64,000 bases of DNA, from NCBI RefSeq assembly GCF_007827955.1, contig NZ_VITR01000006.1:339396-403395 (forward strand), given 5' to 3'. Below are positions 43,248 through 51,727 of this stretch, in pieces (the stretch's first letter is position 1; each line of letters begins with the position of its first letter). Source of the DNA: Nitrospirillum pindoramense (lineage in GTDB: Bacteria > Pseudomonadota > Alphaproteobacteria > Azospirillales > Azospirillaceae). The notes beneath the pieces were generated by a model, which was not told the origin of the DNA, ran no database searches, and saw only the letters and a list, made by a program, of their open reading frames with translations. The translations under genes were made by a program, and so were the position numbers.

Positions 43248-43640
43248 TTACACCAGCATGTTGACTGCGCTGATCTGCGACCCCTGGCTGGCGCTATTGC
43301 TGGCGCTGCCATCATTGCTGCTGCCGGATTGGCTGGAGCCGCCCTGGCCGCTGTTGGCGGATTGGGTGGCCGACTGGGTCGGCGGCGTGGTGGTCACGGT
43401 CGAGGAGCCATCGGAATAGCTGACCGTGGTGGTGGTCGACCCGTCGGAGGCGGTGGTGGTGACCGAGCTGGTGACCGTCTTCGCGGAAGAGGCGCTGCTG
43501 GTGGAACCGCTGCTGTCGGTCGAAGAGGACGCCGACGACGACGCGGAGGACGCGCTGCTGGCGGTGGACCCGCCGCTTTGCAGCAGCGAGGTGAGCGAAA
43601 CCGTCATGTTGGTGCCGGTGGTCGACGAAATGCTGGTCAT
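43248..43640 (-). CDS. Small Ser/Thr/Gly-rich protein
   Basis: A 130-residue protein in which most residues are Ser, Thr, Gly and Ala (runs such as SSASSASSSASSS and TTTTVSYSDGSST). No signal peptide, membrane segment or known domain. The start at 43640 follows GGGGGA. The C-terminus ISAVNMLV is hydrophobic. Such low-complexity proteins are often surface or spore-type structural proteins, but this one is not assigned. An accidental frame is possible, since the composition is repetitive. Confidence 0.5.
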   Translation of the reverse strand: MTSISSTTGTNMTVSLTSLLQSGGSTASSASSASSSASSSTDSSGSTSSASSAKTVTSSVTTTASDGSTTTTVSYSDGSSTVTTTPPTQSATQSANSGQGGSSQSGSSNDGSASNSASQGSQISAVNMLV

Positions 43641-43852
43641 GGCGACATCCCCCAAAAGGCGTGGCACAGGCGCGGGGAGGCCCCCGCATGCGGACAGGAA
43701 CCAAGGTGGCGCGCGCGCCCATCCGGTCGCCAGCGACAAGAGGGCATGCGGTCCGCCCATAAATACCGCGACTGTCTTTTACCGCTGTGCCGTTGGCGGA
43801 TCGGCCGTGATGGGGTCGCGGCACCGGTTCCCATGGCGGCGGACGGCGCCAC

Positions 43853-43878
43853 ACGCTATATTCATCGGGATATAGCGT
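43853..43878 (+). promoter_or_regulatory. ModE-binding box upstream of modA
   Basis: ACGCTATAT (43853-43861) and ATATAGCGT (43870-43878) are perfect 9-bp inverted arms with an 8-bp spacer, matching the CGNTATATA-type ModE box. It is 27 bp before the modA start, where bound ModE would block transcription when molybdate is plentiful. The modE-type gene is at 46532. Confidence 0.85.
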
Positions 43879-43905
43879 TCGGATTAAGCGCGAGGGGGCA
43901 GGAAC

Positions 43906-44706
43906 ATGGGTAGGTTTTTAAATCGGCTGGTGCTGGCCGCGGTCCTGATTTCGGCGGTGGCGGTGGGGGCCTCCCCCGGTCGGGCCCAATCGGCGGGCCC
44001 CCTGGTATTCGCGGCGGCCAGCCTGAAGAATGCATTGGATGCTGCCAACACCGCCTATGTCGCCAGCGGCGGGGCCAAGGCCACCGTGACGTATGCGGCC
44101 AGTTCCGCCCTCGCCAAGCAGATCGAGGCAGGCGCGCCCGCCGACATCTTCATCTCGGCCGATGAGGATTGGATGGACTATCTGGCCGGCAAGGGCCTGG
44201 TCCAGCCCGCCACCCGCCGCGACCTGCTGGGCAATCGCCTGGTGCTGGTCGCCGCCGCCGACAGCAAAGCCGCCATCGAGATCAAGTCGGGTGTGGCCCT
44301 GGACCAGGCGCTGGACACCGCGCAGAAAGGCGGCCGCCTGGCCGTCGGCGACCCGGCCGCCGTGCCCGCCGGCAAATACGCCAAGGCCGCGCTGCAGAAG
44401 CTGGGTGCCTGGGACAAGGTGCAGGACCGGCTCGCCCCGGCGGAAAACGTCCGCGCCGCCCTGGCCCTGGTGGCGCGGGGCGAGGCGCCGCTGGGCATCG
44501 TCTACGCCACCGATGCCGTGGCGGAACCGGGCGTGCGCATCGTCGCCACCTTCCCGGCCGACAGCCACGCGCCCATCCTCTACCCGATCGCCCTGGTCAA
44601 GGACAGCACCAGCCCCCAGGCGCAGGCCTTCCTGGAATTCCTGGCCAGCGCCAAGGCGCGCCCCCTGTTCGAGGCCCAGGGTTTCACCGTACTCTCGGCG
44701 AAGTGA
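43906..44706 (+). CDS. modA: Molybdate ABC transporter, periplasmic binding protein
   Basis: A 266-residue periplasmic binding protein with a signal peptide (about 1-27, ending RAQ). Hallmarks of ModA: FAAASLKNALDA, YAASSALAKQIEAGAPADIFISADEDWMD (the oxyanion pocket sequence) and GDPAAVPAGKYAKAALQKLGAWD. It binds molybdate (or tungstate). First gene of modABC; a ModE box precedes it. Confidence 0.95.
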   Translation: MGRFLNRLVLAAVLISAVAVGASPGRAQSAGPLVFAAASLKNALDAANTAYVASGGAKATVTYAASSALAKQIEAGAPADIFISADEDWMDYLAGKGLVQPATRRDLLGNRLVLVAAADSKAAIEIKSGVALDQALDTAQKGGRLAVGDPAAVPAGKYAKAALQKLGAWDKVQDRLAPAENVRAALALVARGEAPLGIVYATDAVAEPGVRIVATFPADSHAPILYPIALVKDSTSPQAQAFLEFLASAKARPLFEAQGFTVLSAK

Positions 44707-44730
44707 CCTTCTGCTGAGCAACGGGCCTTC

Positions 44731-45432
44731 ATGATCGACCTTGGCTTTGGCCCGGATGAGGTGGCCGCCATCCAGCTCAGCCTGAAGGTGGCCATCTGGG
44801 CCACCCTGGCGGCGCTGCCCCCCGGCATCGCCGTGGCGCTGGCGCTGGCGCGCGGCCGGTTCTGGGGCCGCGACCTGCTGAACGGCGTCGTCCACCTGCC
44901 CCTGATCCTGCCGCCGGTGGTGACGGGCTATGGCCTGCTGCTGCTGATGGGCCGGCAGGGGTGGCTGGGCAAACCCCTGTCCAGCCTGGGCATCGTCTTC
45001 GCCTTCAACTGGACCGGGGCGGCCCTGGCGGCGGGGGTGATGGGCTTCCCCCTCATGGTGCGGGCCATCCGCCTGTCCATCGAGGCGGTGGACGCGAAGC
45101 TGGAGCAAGCGGCCGGCACGCTGGGGGCGCCGCCGCTGTGGGTGTTCGCCACCGTGACCCTGCCCCTGATGCTGCCCGGCGTTCTGGCGGGGGCGGTGCT
45201 GGCCTTCGCCAAGGCGCTGGGGGAATTCGGCGCCACCATCACCTTCGTCTCCAACATCCCCGGCCGCACCCAGACCTTGTCGGGCGCCATCTACACCTAC
45301 ACCCAGTCCCCCGGCGGTGACGCCGGCGCCCTGCGGCTGGTGGCGGTGTCGGTGGCGCTGTCACTGATGGCATTGCTGCTGTCGGAGGCACTGGCGCGCA
45401 AGGTCGGGCGGCGCCTGGGCGGGGTGTCGTGA
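44731..45432 (+). CDS. modB: Molybdate ABC transporter, permease
   Basis: A 233-residue inner-membrane permease with about five membrane segments. The cytoplasmic EAA loop is visible as EAAGTLGAPPLWVFATVTLPLMLPG, which contacts ModC. PLILPPVVTGYGLLLLMGRQGWLG is typical of ModB. The stop overlaps the modC start as TGATG. It forms a channel dimer for molybdate uptake. Confidence 0.94.
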   Translation: MIDLGFGPDEVAAIQLSLKVAIWATLAALPPGIAVALALARGRFWGRDLLNGVVHLPLILPPVVTGYGLLLLMGRQGWLGKPLSSLGIVFAFNWTGAALAAGVMGFPLMVRAIRLSIEAVDAKLEQAAGTLGAPPLWVFATVTLPLMLPGVLAGAVLAFAKALGEFGATITFVSNIPGRTQTLSGAIYTYTQSPGGDAGALRLVAVSVALSLMALLLSEALARKVGRRLGGVS

Positions 45433-46535
45433 TGGGCCAAGCCGTCGCGGCGCTGGACCTGGACATCGCCCTGCGGCAGGGGACCTTCCAGGTTGACGCC
45501 AAGATCAGCGCCGGCCCGGGCCTGACCGTGCTGTTCGGTCCGTCCGGATCGGGCAAGAGCACCCTGGTTGACCTCGTGGCGGGCCTGAAGCGGCCCGACC
45601 GGGGCCGAATCGCCGTGGACGGCGTTCCCCTGGTGGACACGGCCGCGGGCCTGTGGCTGCCGCCCCACCGCCGGCGCGTCGGCTATGTGTTCCAGGAGGC
45701 GCGGCTGTTGCCCCACCTGACGGTGCGGCAGAACCTGTTGTACGGCCGCTGGTTCGCGCGCCGGCATCTGACCCCGGACTCGCCCACTTGCGAGTCGGTG
45801 GCCGACCTGCTGGGCATCACGCATCTGCTGAACCGGCGGCCCGCCGCGCTGTCGGGCGGCGAGAAGGCGCGCGTGGCCCTGGGCCGCGCCCTGCTGGCGC
45901 TGCCGCGCATCTTGCTGATGGATGAGCCGCTGGCCGCGCTGGATGAAGCGCGCAAGGCCGAGATCCTGCCCTATCTGGAGCGGCTGCGCGACCATGCCGG
46001 CCTGCCCATCCTGTACGTCACCCATGCGGTGGCGGAGGTGGCGCGCCTGGCCACCACGGTGGTGATGATGGACCAGGGCCGCGTCCGCGCCTTGGGCGCG
46101 CCCTCCACCCTCTGGTCCCGTCCCGACCTGATGGACCTGACAGGCGGGGCGGAGGCGGGGGCGCTGCTGGACGCCGTGGTGAGCCACGAGAGCGGGGATG
46201 GGCTATTCGCCTTGGATACCCCCGCCGGCCGTATCCTGGTTCCCCATGTGCCGGGTCACCTGGTGCCCGGCACCCGCACCCGACTGCGCATTCCCGCGCG
46301 TGACGTGCTGCTATCTGACCGGCCGCCACAGGGGTTGTCGGCCCTGAACGTCCTGCCGGGTGTGGTGGATGACGTGCGGGAGGACGCCGACGGCAGCCGG
46401 GTGGTGCGGCTGGATTGCGGGGGCGCCCCCCTGCTGGCCCGCGTCACCCGAACCAGCGCCAGCGTGCTGGCCATCACCCCCGGACAACCGCTGTGGGCCA
46501 TCGTCAAGGCCGTGGCCTTGGACCAGGGGAGTTAA
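45432..46535 (+). CDS. modC: Molybdate ABC transporter, ATP-binding protein
   Basis: A 367-residue ATPase. Walker A is GPSGSGKST, the signature is LSGGEKARVALGRALL and Walker B is ILLMDEPLAALD. The C-terminal part (about 290-365) carries a Mop/TOBE-like molybdate-binding domain (GVVDDVREDADGS...), as usual for ModC. The ATG at 45432 overlaps the modB stop by one nucleotide; a GTG three bases earlier is also possible. The stop overlaps the convergent modE-type gene by 4 nt. Confidence 0.95.
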   Translation: MGQAVAALDLDIALRQGTFQVDAKISAGPGLTVLFGPSGSGKSTLVDLVAGLKRPDRGRIAVDGVPLVDTAAGLWLPPHRRRVGYVFQEARLLPHLTVRQNLLYGRWFARRHLTPDSPTCESVADLLGITHLLNRRPAALSGGEKARVALGRALLALPRILLMDEPLAALDEARKAEILPYLERLRDHAGLPILYVTHAVAEVARLATTVVMMDQGRVRALGAPSTLWSRPDLMDLTGGAEAGALLDAVVSHESGDGLFALDTPAGRILVPHVPGHLVPGTRTRLRIPARDVLLSDRPPQGLSALNVLPGVVDDVREDADGSRVVRLDCGGAPLLARVTRTSASVLAITPGQPLWAIVKAVALDQGS

Positions 46536-46879
46536 TCGGCCGGGGCCCGCAAGCGGGCGGCCAGGCCGGCGCGCACGTCCGCCGTGGCGGCGGCCGCCGC
46601 CTTTTCCATGGCGCGGTAGGCCGCCACCAGCTCCTCGCCGAATTCCGTCAGCGCGGCCCCGCCGCCGCCGCCGCCACCCACCTGGGTGGTGACGGAGGGC
46701 TGGGCGAACGTCTGGTTGAGGGCGTCCACCAGCTGCCAGGCGCGGCGATAGGACATGCCCATGGCCCGCCCGGCGGCGGAGATGGAGCGGTGTTCGGCGA
46801 TGGCCTCCAGCAGACGGATCTTGCCGGGGCCGACAGCGCCTTGGTCACCGAAATCGATGCGGAGGGTCAGACGGTTCAT
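46532..46879 (-). CDS. modE: ModE-type regulator, DNA-binding domain only
   Basis: A 115-residue protein matching the N-terminal HTH domain of ModE (KIRLLEAIAEHRSISAAGRAMGMSYRRAWQLVDALN). The C-terminal molybdate-binding (MOP) domains of full ModE are missing, as in the short ModE-like (MopB-type) regulators of alphaproteobacteria. A Gly-rich loop (GGGGGGG) follows the HTH. It converges on modC and would be expected to bind the box at 43853. Confidence 0.88.
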   Translation of the reverse strand: MNRLTLRIDFGDQGAVGPGKIRLLEAIAEHRSISAAGRAMGMSYRRAWQLVDALNQTFAQPSVTTQVGGGGGGGAALTEFGEELVAAYRAMEKAAAAATADVRAGLAARLRAPAD

Positions 46880-46962
46880 GGCCCGCGCATTGAATCGCGG
46901 GCCGGGTCCGCCTGCAAGGGGCATGCGCGACCCGCGCCGCAAAAGGCCGAACAAGTGGGTTG

Positions 46963-46999
46963 ATAGTTTAATCCAACTAAATTAGTTTGATTAAACTAT
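46963..46999 (+). promoter_or_regulatory. 37-bp palindrome overlapping the PadR start codon
   Basis: Outer arms ATAGTTTAATC (46963-46973) and GATTAAACTAT (46989-46999) are perfect inverted complements; the inner AACTAAATTAGTT is itself palindromic. Only two positions plus the centre deviate. The right arm includes the first two bases of the PadR ATG (46998-47000), so no ribosome site can precede it. This is a likely PadR autoregulatory operator, and the message may be leaderless. Confidence 0.8.
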
Positions 47000-47693
47000 G
47001 AAAGCGGAACTCCTCATCCTGGGCGTGCTGCAGGGCGGCGACCTGCACCCCTATGAAATCAAACGGCGGCTGACGGCGGCCCATGTCGACCATTACATCG
47101 ATGTGGACGTGGGCACGCTGTACTACGCCGTGCGCAGCCTGGCCCGGGATGGCCTGATCGAGGCCAAGGGGGTGGAGGCGGTGGCCCGGGGGGGCGAGCG
47201 CACCACCTATGGCCTGACGGCCGCCGGCCGCGCCCGGTTCCACGCCCTGATGGCGGAACGGCTGGCCGACCTGACACCGCGCTATCATCCGCTCTATCCC
47301 GCGCTGATGTTCCTGCACCATACCGACCCGGCCACAGTGGCGGCGGCCCTGCGCCAGCGGCTGGAGGCGCAGCGCGGCTATTACGCGCCCCTTAAGGCCC
47401 TGGCGGATTACATGGCGCCCATCCATTCCACCGGCATGCGGGCCATCCTGGAAAACGGCCTGGCGCATCTGGAGACGGAGAACAGCTGGCTGGCCAAGCT
47501 GGTGGAGACGCTGGAGACGGGCGACATCCGCCCGCCCGATTATGACGCCGCCCGCCGCATGGGGCTGTTTCCCACCGGCCAGGTCACTCTTCCGCCCGAA
47601 TACCAGCAGTTGCCCCCGCCGCCCGCCGCCAAGGCCGCGCGGCCCAGACGGTCCCGCAGGGCGTCCAAGCCCGCTCCACCCCCATCCCCGTGA
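46998..47693 (+). CDS. PadR-family transcriptional regulator
   Basis: A 231-residue PadR regulator: N-terminal winged HTH with the family start KAELLILGVLQGGDLHPYEIKRRL and the YYAVRSLARDGLIEA recognition region, followed by a C-terminal helical dimerisation domain (about 110-180) and a Pro/Arg-rich tail. It precedes the MFS exporter by 7 nt and almost certainly represses it. The start codon is inside a 37-bp palindrome. Confidence 0.9.
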   Translation: MKAELLILGVLQGGDLHPYEIKRRLTAAHVDHYIDVDVGTLYYAVRSLARDGLIEAKGVEAVARGGERTTYGLTAAGRARFHALMAERLADLTPRYHPLYPALMFLHHTDPATVAAALRQRLEAQRGYYAPLKALADYMAPIHSTGMRAILENGLAHLETENSWLAKLVETLETGDIRPPDYDAARRMGLFPTGQVTLPPEYQQLPPPPAAKAARPRRSRRASKPAPPPSP

Positions 47694-47700
47694 GGCCCGC

Positions 47701-49071
47701 ATGCGCCGCGAAGCCAAACCCAAGCGCCCGCCGAACCCCCTGATGCGCAACAGCAACTTCCTGTGGCTGATGAGCGGCGGCGTCATTTCCATGCTGGGCG
47801 ACCAGTTCAGCCTGCTGGCCATGCCCTGGCTGGTGCTGGCCGTCACCAACGACACGCTGACCATGGGGGTGGTGCTGGGTCTGATCAGCCTGCCGCGCGC
47901 CGTGTTCCTGCTGGTGGGAGGCGCGCTGGTGGATCGCTATCCGGCGCGCAGCGTGCTGCTGCTGACCAAATATGTGAACGCGGTGCTGCTGGGCGGACTG
48001 AGCATCGGGGTGCTGACCGGCACCCTGACGGTGCCCATCCTGTGTGTCGTCGCCTTCAGCATAGGCTTGGCCAGCGCCTTCAGCATACCGGCCGGCACCA
48101 CCATCCTGCCCCGTGTGGTGCCGGGCGACCAGTTGCAGGCGGCCAACGGCATGCTGATGGGCCTGCGCCAGGCCACCCTGCTGCTGGGACCGCTGATGGC
48201 CGGTGGCCTGATCGCGGTGGTGGGCGGCAGCGGAAGGGCCGCCGCCGGGGCACAGGCAGCCGGCGATCTGGCCGGCCTGGGCACCGCCTTCCTGGTGGAC
48301 TGCGCCACGTTTGTCATCTCCGCCGTCACGCTTTACCGGGTGCGGATGCTGACCCTGCCGGGGGATGGCCAGCCGGCGCGGGTGGAACGGCTGGGCACGG
48401 TCTTCCGATCCATCGGCGATGGCATCCGCCACTTCTGGAACGACCCGGAGCTGCGGGCCCTCTGCCTCTACTTCTCCGCCACCACCTTCTTCATCGGCGG
48501 GCCGATGCAGGCGGTGCTGCCGGTCTTCGCCCGCGACCGGCTGGGCGATGGGGCCGATGGCTACGGCCTGATGATGGGTCTGCATGGCGTGGGCACCCTG
48601 GTGGGCATGATGGTGTCCGGCGCCCGGCCGTCCTTCCGCCTGCGCACGCTGGGCGCCACCATCCTGCTGGTGGACACGCTGTTGGCACTGGTGTTCATGC
48701 CCATGGGGTTGGCCCGGCACACCTGGCAAGCGGCCTTGCTGATGGGGACCGCGGGCTGCCTGGCCGGCTTCATCCAGATCGGCGTCTTCACCTGGATCCA
48801 GCGCCGCATCCCGCCCGCCATGCTGGGGCGGGGCATGAGTCTGTTCATGTTCATCGTCATGAGCCTGGCCCCCCTGTCCTCCGCCCTCTGCGGCTGGCTG
48901 ATGCGTTATGTGCCACCGCAGATCATGTTCCTGGGCAGCGGGCTGGCCCTGTGGAGCATCGTCAGCCTGGGCCTGACGTCCCGGTCGCTGCGGGCCATCG
49001 CCCTGCCGCCCCGCACCCCGCCCGCCACCGCGCCGGCAGAGACGCCGGTGGAAAACCCATCGGCGGTCTGA
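47701..49071 (+). CDS. MFS transporter, DHA3/macrolide-efflux type
   Basis: A 456-residue major-facilitator protein, about 12 membrane segments. FLWLMSGGVISMLGDQFSLLAMPWLVLAV and the GGALVDRYPARSVL loop are typical of the DHA3 (enterobactin exporter/macrolide efflux) group. It is translationally close to the PadR gene (7-nt gap, TGAGG ribosome site) and forms a regulator-exporter pair, most likely for export of a toxic small molecule sensed by the PadR protein. Confidence 0.88.
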   Translation: MRREAKPKRPPNPLMRNSNFLWLMSGGVISMLGDQFSLLAMPWLVLAVTNDTLTMGVVLGLISLPRAVFLLVGGALVDRYPARSVLLLTKYVNAVLLGGLSIGVLTGTLTVPILCVVAFSIGLASAFSIPAGTTILPRVVPGDQLQAANGMLMGLRQATLLLGPLMAGGLIAVVGGSGRAAAGAQAAGDLAGLGTAFLVDCATFVISAVTLYRVRMLTLPGDGQPARVERLGTVFRSIGDGIRHFWNDPELRALCLYFSATTFFIGGPMQAVLPVFARDRLGDGADGYGLMMGLHGVGTLVGMMVSGARPSFRLRTLGATILLVDTLLALVFMPMGLARHTWQAALLMGTAGCLAGFIQIGVFTWIQRRIPPAMLGRGMSLFMFIVMSLAPLSSALCGWLMRYVPPQIMFLGSGLALWSIVSLGLTSRSLRAIALPPRTPPATAPAETPVENPSAV

Positions 49072-49305
49072 CCGCCTGGAGTCCGCCTGTCAAAATGGGG
49101 GGGGCTAGCCCGAACGGCCCTCTCCGTTTGGCAGCCTCCCGACGGGGGCGCCCGGATGGTAGGGTGACGGCGTTCAACATCCCGTCCCCCCACCCTCAGG
49201 CCCATCGCATGAAAGGCCGGTCAACAGCCCCGAAGAGGGCTGGCGGGGGCGCCAACGAATCACGCGTAGTCCCGACCGACCACTTCCCTCCGAAGGAACG
49301 GCCCG

Positions 49306-49659
49306 ATGACGCCACCAGACACCCCCGAGATCGAGCCGCAGCCCGCGTGCGAGGCCCAACCCCACACCCTATCGGGCGGGGGCATGCCGTATGGCCAGGA
49401 CCCGGATGGTGCCGCCGCGCGCATGCGTCACCTGTTTCACACCGGAACGGCGGCCCAAACCGCCGAGTGTCGCGCGCTGGCGGAATTGCTGCTGAACGCC
49501 GACACCGATCTCACGGCGGCCGACGCCCTGGCGGTGGAGGCCATCCTGCAGCGCCAGCCGGTGGAGTTGCGGGGCTGGCTGCTGCAACGCGCGACCGCCC
49601 TGGCGGCCGCGACCGGTCGCGTCCGCCACAAGATCGCCACCGCCGCGAATCTGCATTGA
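49306..49659 (+). CDS. Small hypothetical protein
   Basis: A 117-residue cytoplasmic protein, rich in Ala and Arg, mainly helical from about residue 35 on (CRALAELLLN, ALAVEAILQRQPVELRGWLLQRATALAAA). No known domain. GAAGGAA precedes the ATG at 49306. It is followed by the epimerase gene on the same strand (75 nt). Confidence 0.55.
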   Translation: MTPPDTPEIEPQPACEAQPHTLSGGGMPYGQDPDGAAARMRHLFHTGTAAQTAECRALAELLLNADTDLTAADALAVEAILQRQPVELRGWLLQRATALAAATGRVRHKIATAANLH

Positions 49660-49734
49660 CCGTATCCGGTTGCCGTACGGGGCGCGTCCGTGTCATTGAG
49701 GCGCCGGAAGAGACGGGGCATCGGGAAGGCGGAC

Positions 49735-50691
49735 ATGGCCAAGATCGTGGTGAGCGGGGCCACCGGATTCGTGGGCCGCGCCCTGCTGCCCCGCCTGCTG
49801 GCGAGTGGCCATGAGGTCGTGGCCGCGGTGCGTACACCCGACGCCCCCCTGCCGGCGGGCGTGATGGCGGCGCCGGTGGGTGACATCGCCGGCCCCGTGA
49901 ATTGGGCCCCGGTACTGTCGGGCGCGGACGCCTTGATCCACTTGGCGGGCCTGGCGCATCAGCGCCATGTCACGCCGACGGCGCTGCAGGCCCTGAACGT
50001 CACCGCCACCGTACGGCTGGCGGAGGCGGCGCAAGCGGCGGGACTGCGCCGCCTGGTCTATCTCAGCAGCGTGAAGGCCCAGGGCGACCACAGCCCCCCC
50101 GGCCGCCCCCTGACGGAACGGGACCCGGCCCGGCCCGAGGACGCCTACGGCGATTCCAAGCGCGCGGCGGAGCAGGCGTTGCTGGCCCTATGCCCGCCGG
50201 ACGGCGCCCTGTCACTGGCCATCCTGCGTCCGCCCCTGGTGCACGGGCCGGGCGTCAAGGCCAACATGGCGGCGTTGCTGCGCCTGGCAACGGATTGGCC
50301 CGTGCTGCCCCTGGGTGGCATCGGCAATCGGCGCAGCCTGATCAGCCTGGATAGCCTGACCGACGCCATCACCCGCGCGGTGGAGCGGCCGGACGTGACC
50401 GGCACCTTCCTGGTCGCCGACCAGCCGGCCCTGTCCACAAGCCAGCTGGTGACGCGCCTGGCCGCCGCGGCCGGCAAGCGCCCCTGGCAGGTCACCTTGC
50501 CGCCGGCCATCTGGCGCCTGGCTGGCCGCCTGCCCCGCCTGTCTGGCATCGTCGACCGCCTGACCGGGTCGCTGGAGATCGATGACGCCGCCTTCCGTGC
50601 GGCCTTCGACTGGCAGCCGCCGCTGACCCAGGACGACGCCCTGGCCCGCACGGTGAGCGCTCACCTGCGCGGCGTCCGGCCTACGCCCTGA
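49735..50691 (+). CDS. NAD-dependent epimerase/dehydratase family protein
   Basis: A 318-residue extended SDR. NAD-binding motif GATGFVG near the N-terminus; the active-site Tyr-x3-Lys is in YGDSKRAAEQAL and Ser in YLSSVKAQG. It resembles UDP-sugar 4-epimerase/dehydratase proteins of polysaccharide loci. The start at 49735 follows GGAAGG. The 3' end overlaps the LysR stop (50681) by 11 nt. It may serve the glycan genes 5-10 kb further on, but this link is not proven. Confidence 0.8.
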   Translation: MAKIVVSGATGFVGRALLPRLLASGHEVVAAVRTPDAPLPAGVMAAPVGDIAGPVNWAPVLSGADALIHLAGLAHQRHVTPTALQALNVTATVRLAEAAQAAGLRRLVYLSSVKAQGDHSPPGRPLTERDPARPEDAYGDSKRAAEQALLALCPPDGALSLAILRPPLVHGPGVKANMAALLRLATDWPVLPLGGIGNRRSLISLDSLTDAITRAVERPDVTGTFLVADQPALSTSQLVTRLAAAAGKRPWQVTLPPAIWRLAGRLPRLSGIVDRLTGSLEIDDAAFRAAFDWQPPLTQDDALARTVSAHLRGVRPTP

Positions 50692-51565
50692 ACAGCGCCG
50701 CGACCCAGTCCACGAACACCCGCACCCGCGGCGACAACTGCCGGTTCTGCGGATACAGCACCGATACCGGCAGGGCGGGCGGGGGATACAGGGACAGGAC
50801 CTCCACCATGGTGCCCGCCGCCAGGTCCGCCGCCAGATGATAGCGCGGCACCTGGATCAGGCCCAACCCCAGGCGCGCCGCAGCGGTGAAGCTGTCGGCG
50901 CCGGTGACGCTGATCCGTCCGGGCAGGGTCAGGCGCCGCGTTTCCTCCCCCACCGTGAATTCAAAGGGATAAGGCCGACCGGTGGAGGAGGATACGAAGT
51001 TCACCGCCTGGTGACCTTCCAACGCCTCAAGCGTCGCCGGCATGCCGAAACGTTCCAGATAGGCCGGACTGGCCACCGTGGCCTGGGGCAGCAAGGCCAC
51101 CCGGCGCCCGATGAGGGCGCTGTCACGCGGTTCGCCCACCCGCAGCACGCAATCCACCCCCTCCCGCACCAGGTCGACCAGGCGATCGCCCTCGCTGATG
51201 CTCAGTTCCAGGCCCGGGTGGCGGGCCAGCAGGTCCGGCAGGGCGGGGAACAGGAAGTGGCGCGCCAGCGTGCCGTGCACGTCGACCCGCAGTAGGCCCT
51301 TGGGATTGGTGGCGCGGAAGGCGCCCTCCGCCTCCTCCACGTCGGCCAGCAGGCGTAGGCAGCGCTGGTAGAAAGCCTCGCCGTCCAGGGTGGGACTGAC
51401 GTGCCGGGTAGTGCGATTCAGCAGCCGCGTGCCCAGCCGCCCCTCCAACTGCTGCAGGGTGTGGGTCACGGTGGCGCGGGGCATGCCCAGATCCTCCGCC
51501 GCCGCGGTGAAGCTGCGCCGCTCGACGATACGGGTGAAAACGCGCATGGCGTCGAAGCGGTCCAT
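50681..51565 (-). CDS. LysR-type transcriptional regulator
   Basis: A 294-residue LysR protein, DNA-binding domain near the N-terminus (FTAAAEDLGMPRATVTHTLQQLEGRLG) and LNRTTR at the wing, typical of the large group regulating divergent oxidoreductases. It is divergent from an SDR gene (51728), its most likely target. No inserted segment as in the LysR at 20707. Confidence 0.9.
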   Translation of the reverse strand: MDRFDAMRVFTRIVERRSFTAAAEDLGMPRATVTHTLQQLEGRLGTRLLNRTTRHVSPTLDGEAFYQRCLRLLADVEEAEGAFRATNPKGLLRVDVHGTLARHFLFPALPDLLARHPGLELSISEGDRLVDLVREGVDCVLRVGEPRDSALIGRRVALLPQATVASPAYLERFGMPATLEALEGHQAVNFVSSSTGRPYPFEFTVGEETRRLTLPGRISVTGADSFTAAARLGLGLIQVPRYHLAADLAAGTMVEVLSLYPPPALPVSVLYPQNRQLSPRVRVFVDWVAALFRA

Positions 51566-51644
51566 GATGCCCGGCAGATTGTTTATGGAATTTGTCTAGT
51601 GATGCCAGAAATGGGGGGTTTATCCAAGAAACCCTGAGGGGGCA

Positions 51645-51719
51645 CCTTTTCTTCGTCACCACCACGGGCGCCCCCGCGACGGGGGAGGTCCCCGGCAGAG
51701 GCCCCTGGCGAAGAAAAGG
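51645..51719 (+). other. Structured leader before the first SDR gene
   Basis: CCTTTTCTTCG (51645-51655) pairs perfectly with CGAAGAAAAGG (51709-51719) over 11 bp, and the 53-nt loop contains a nested hairpin CCCCCG-CGA-CGGGGG (51671-51685). The right arm includes AAAAGG, the ribosome site of the SDR starting at 51728, so folding would hide it. Possible translational or riboregulatory control. Confidence 0.45.
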
Positions 51720-51727
51720 ATCACACC

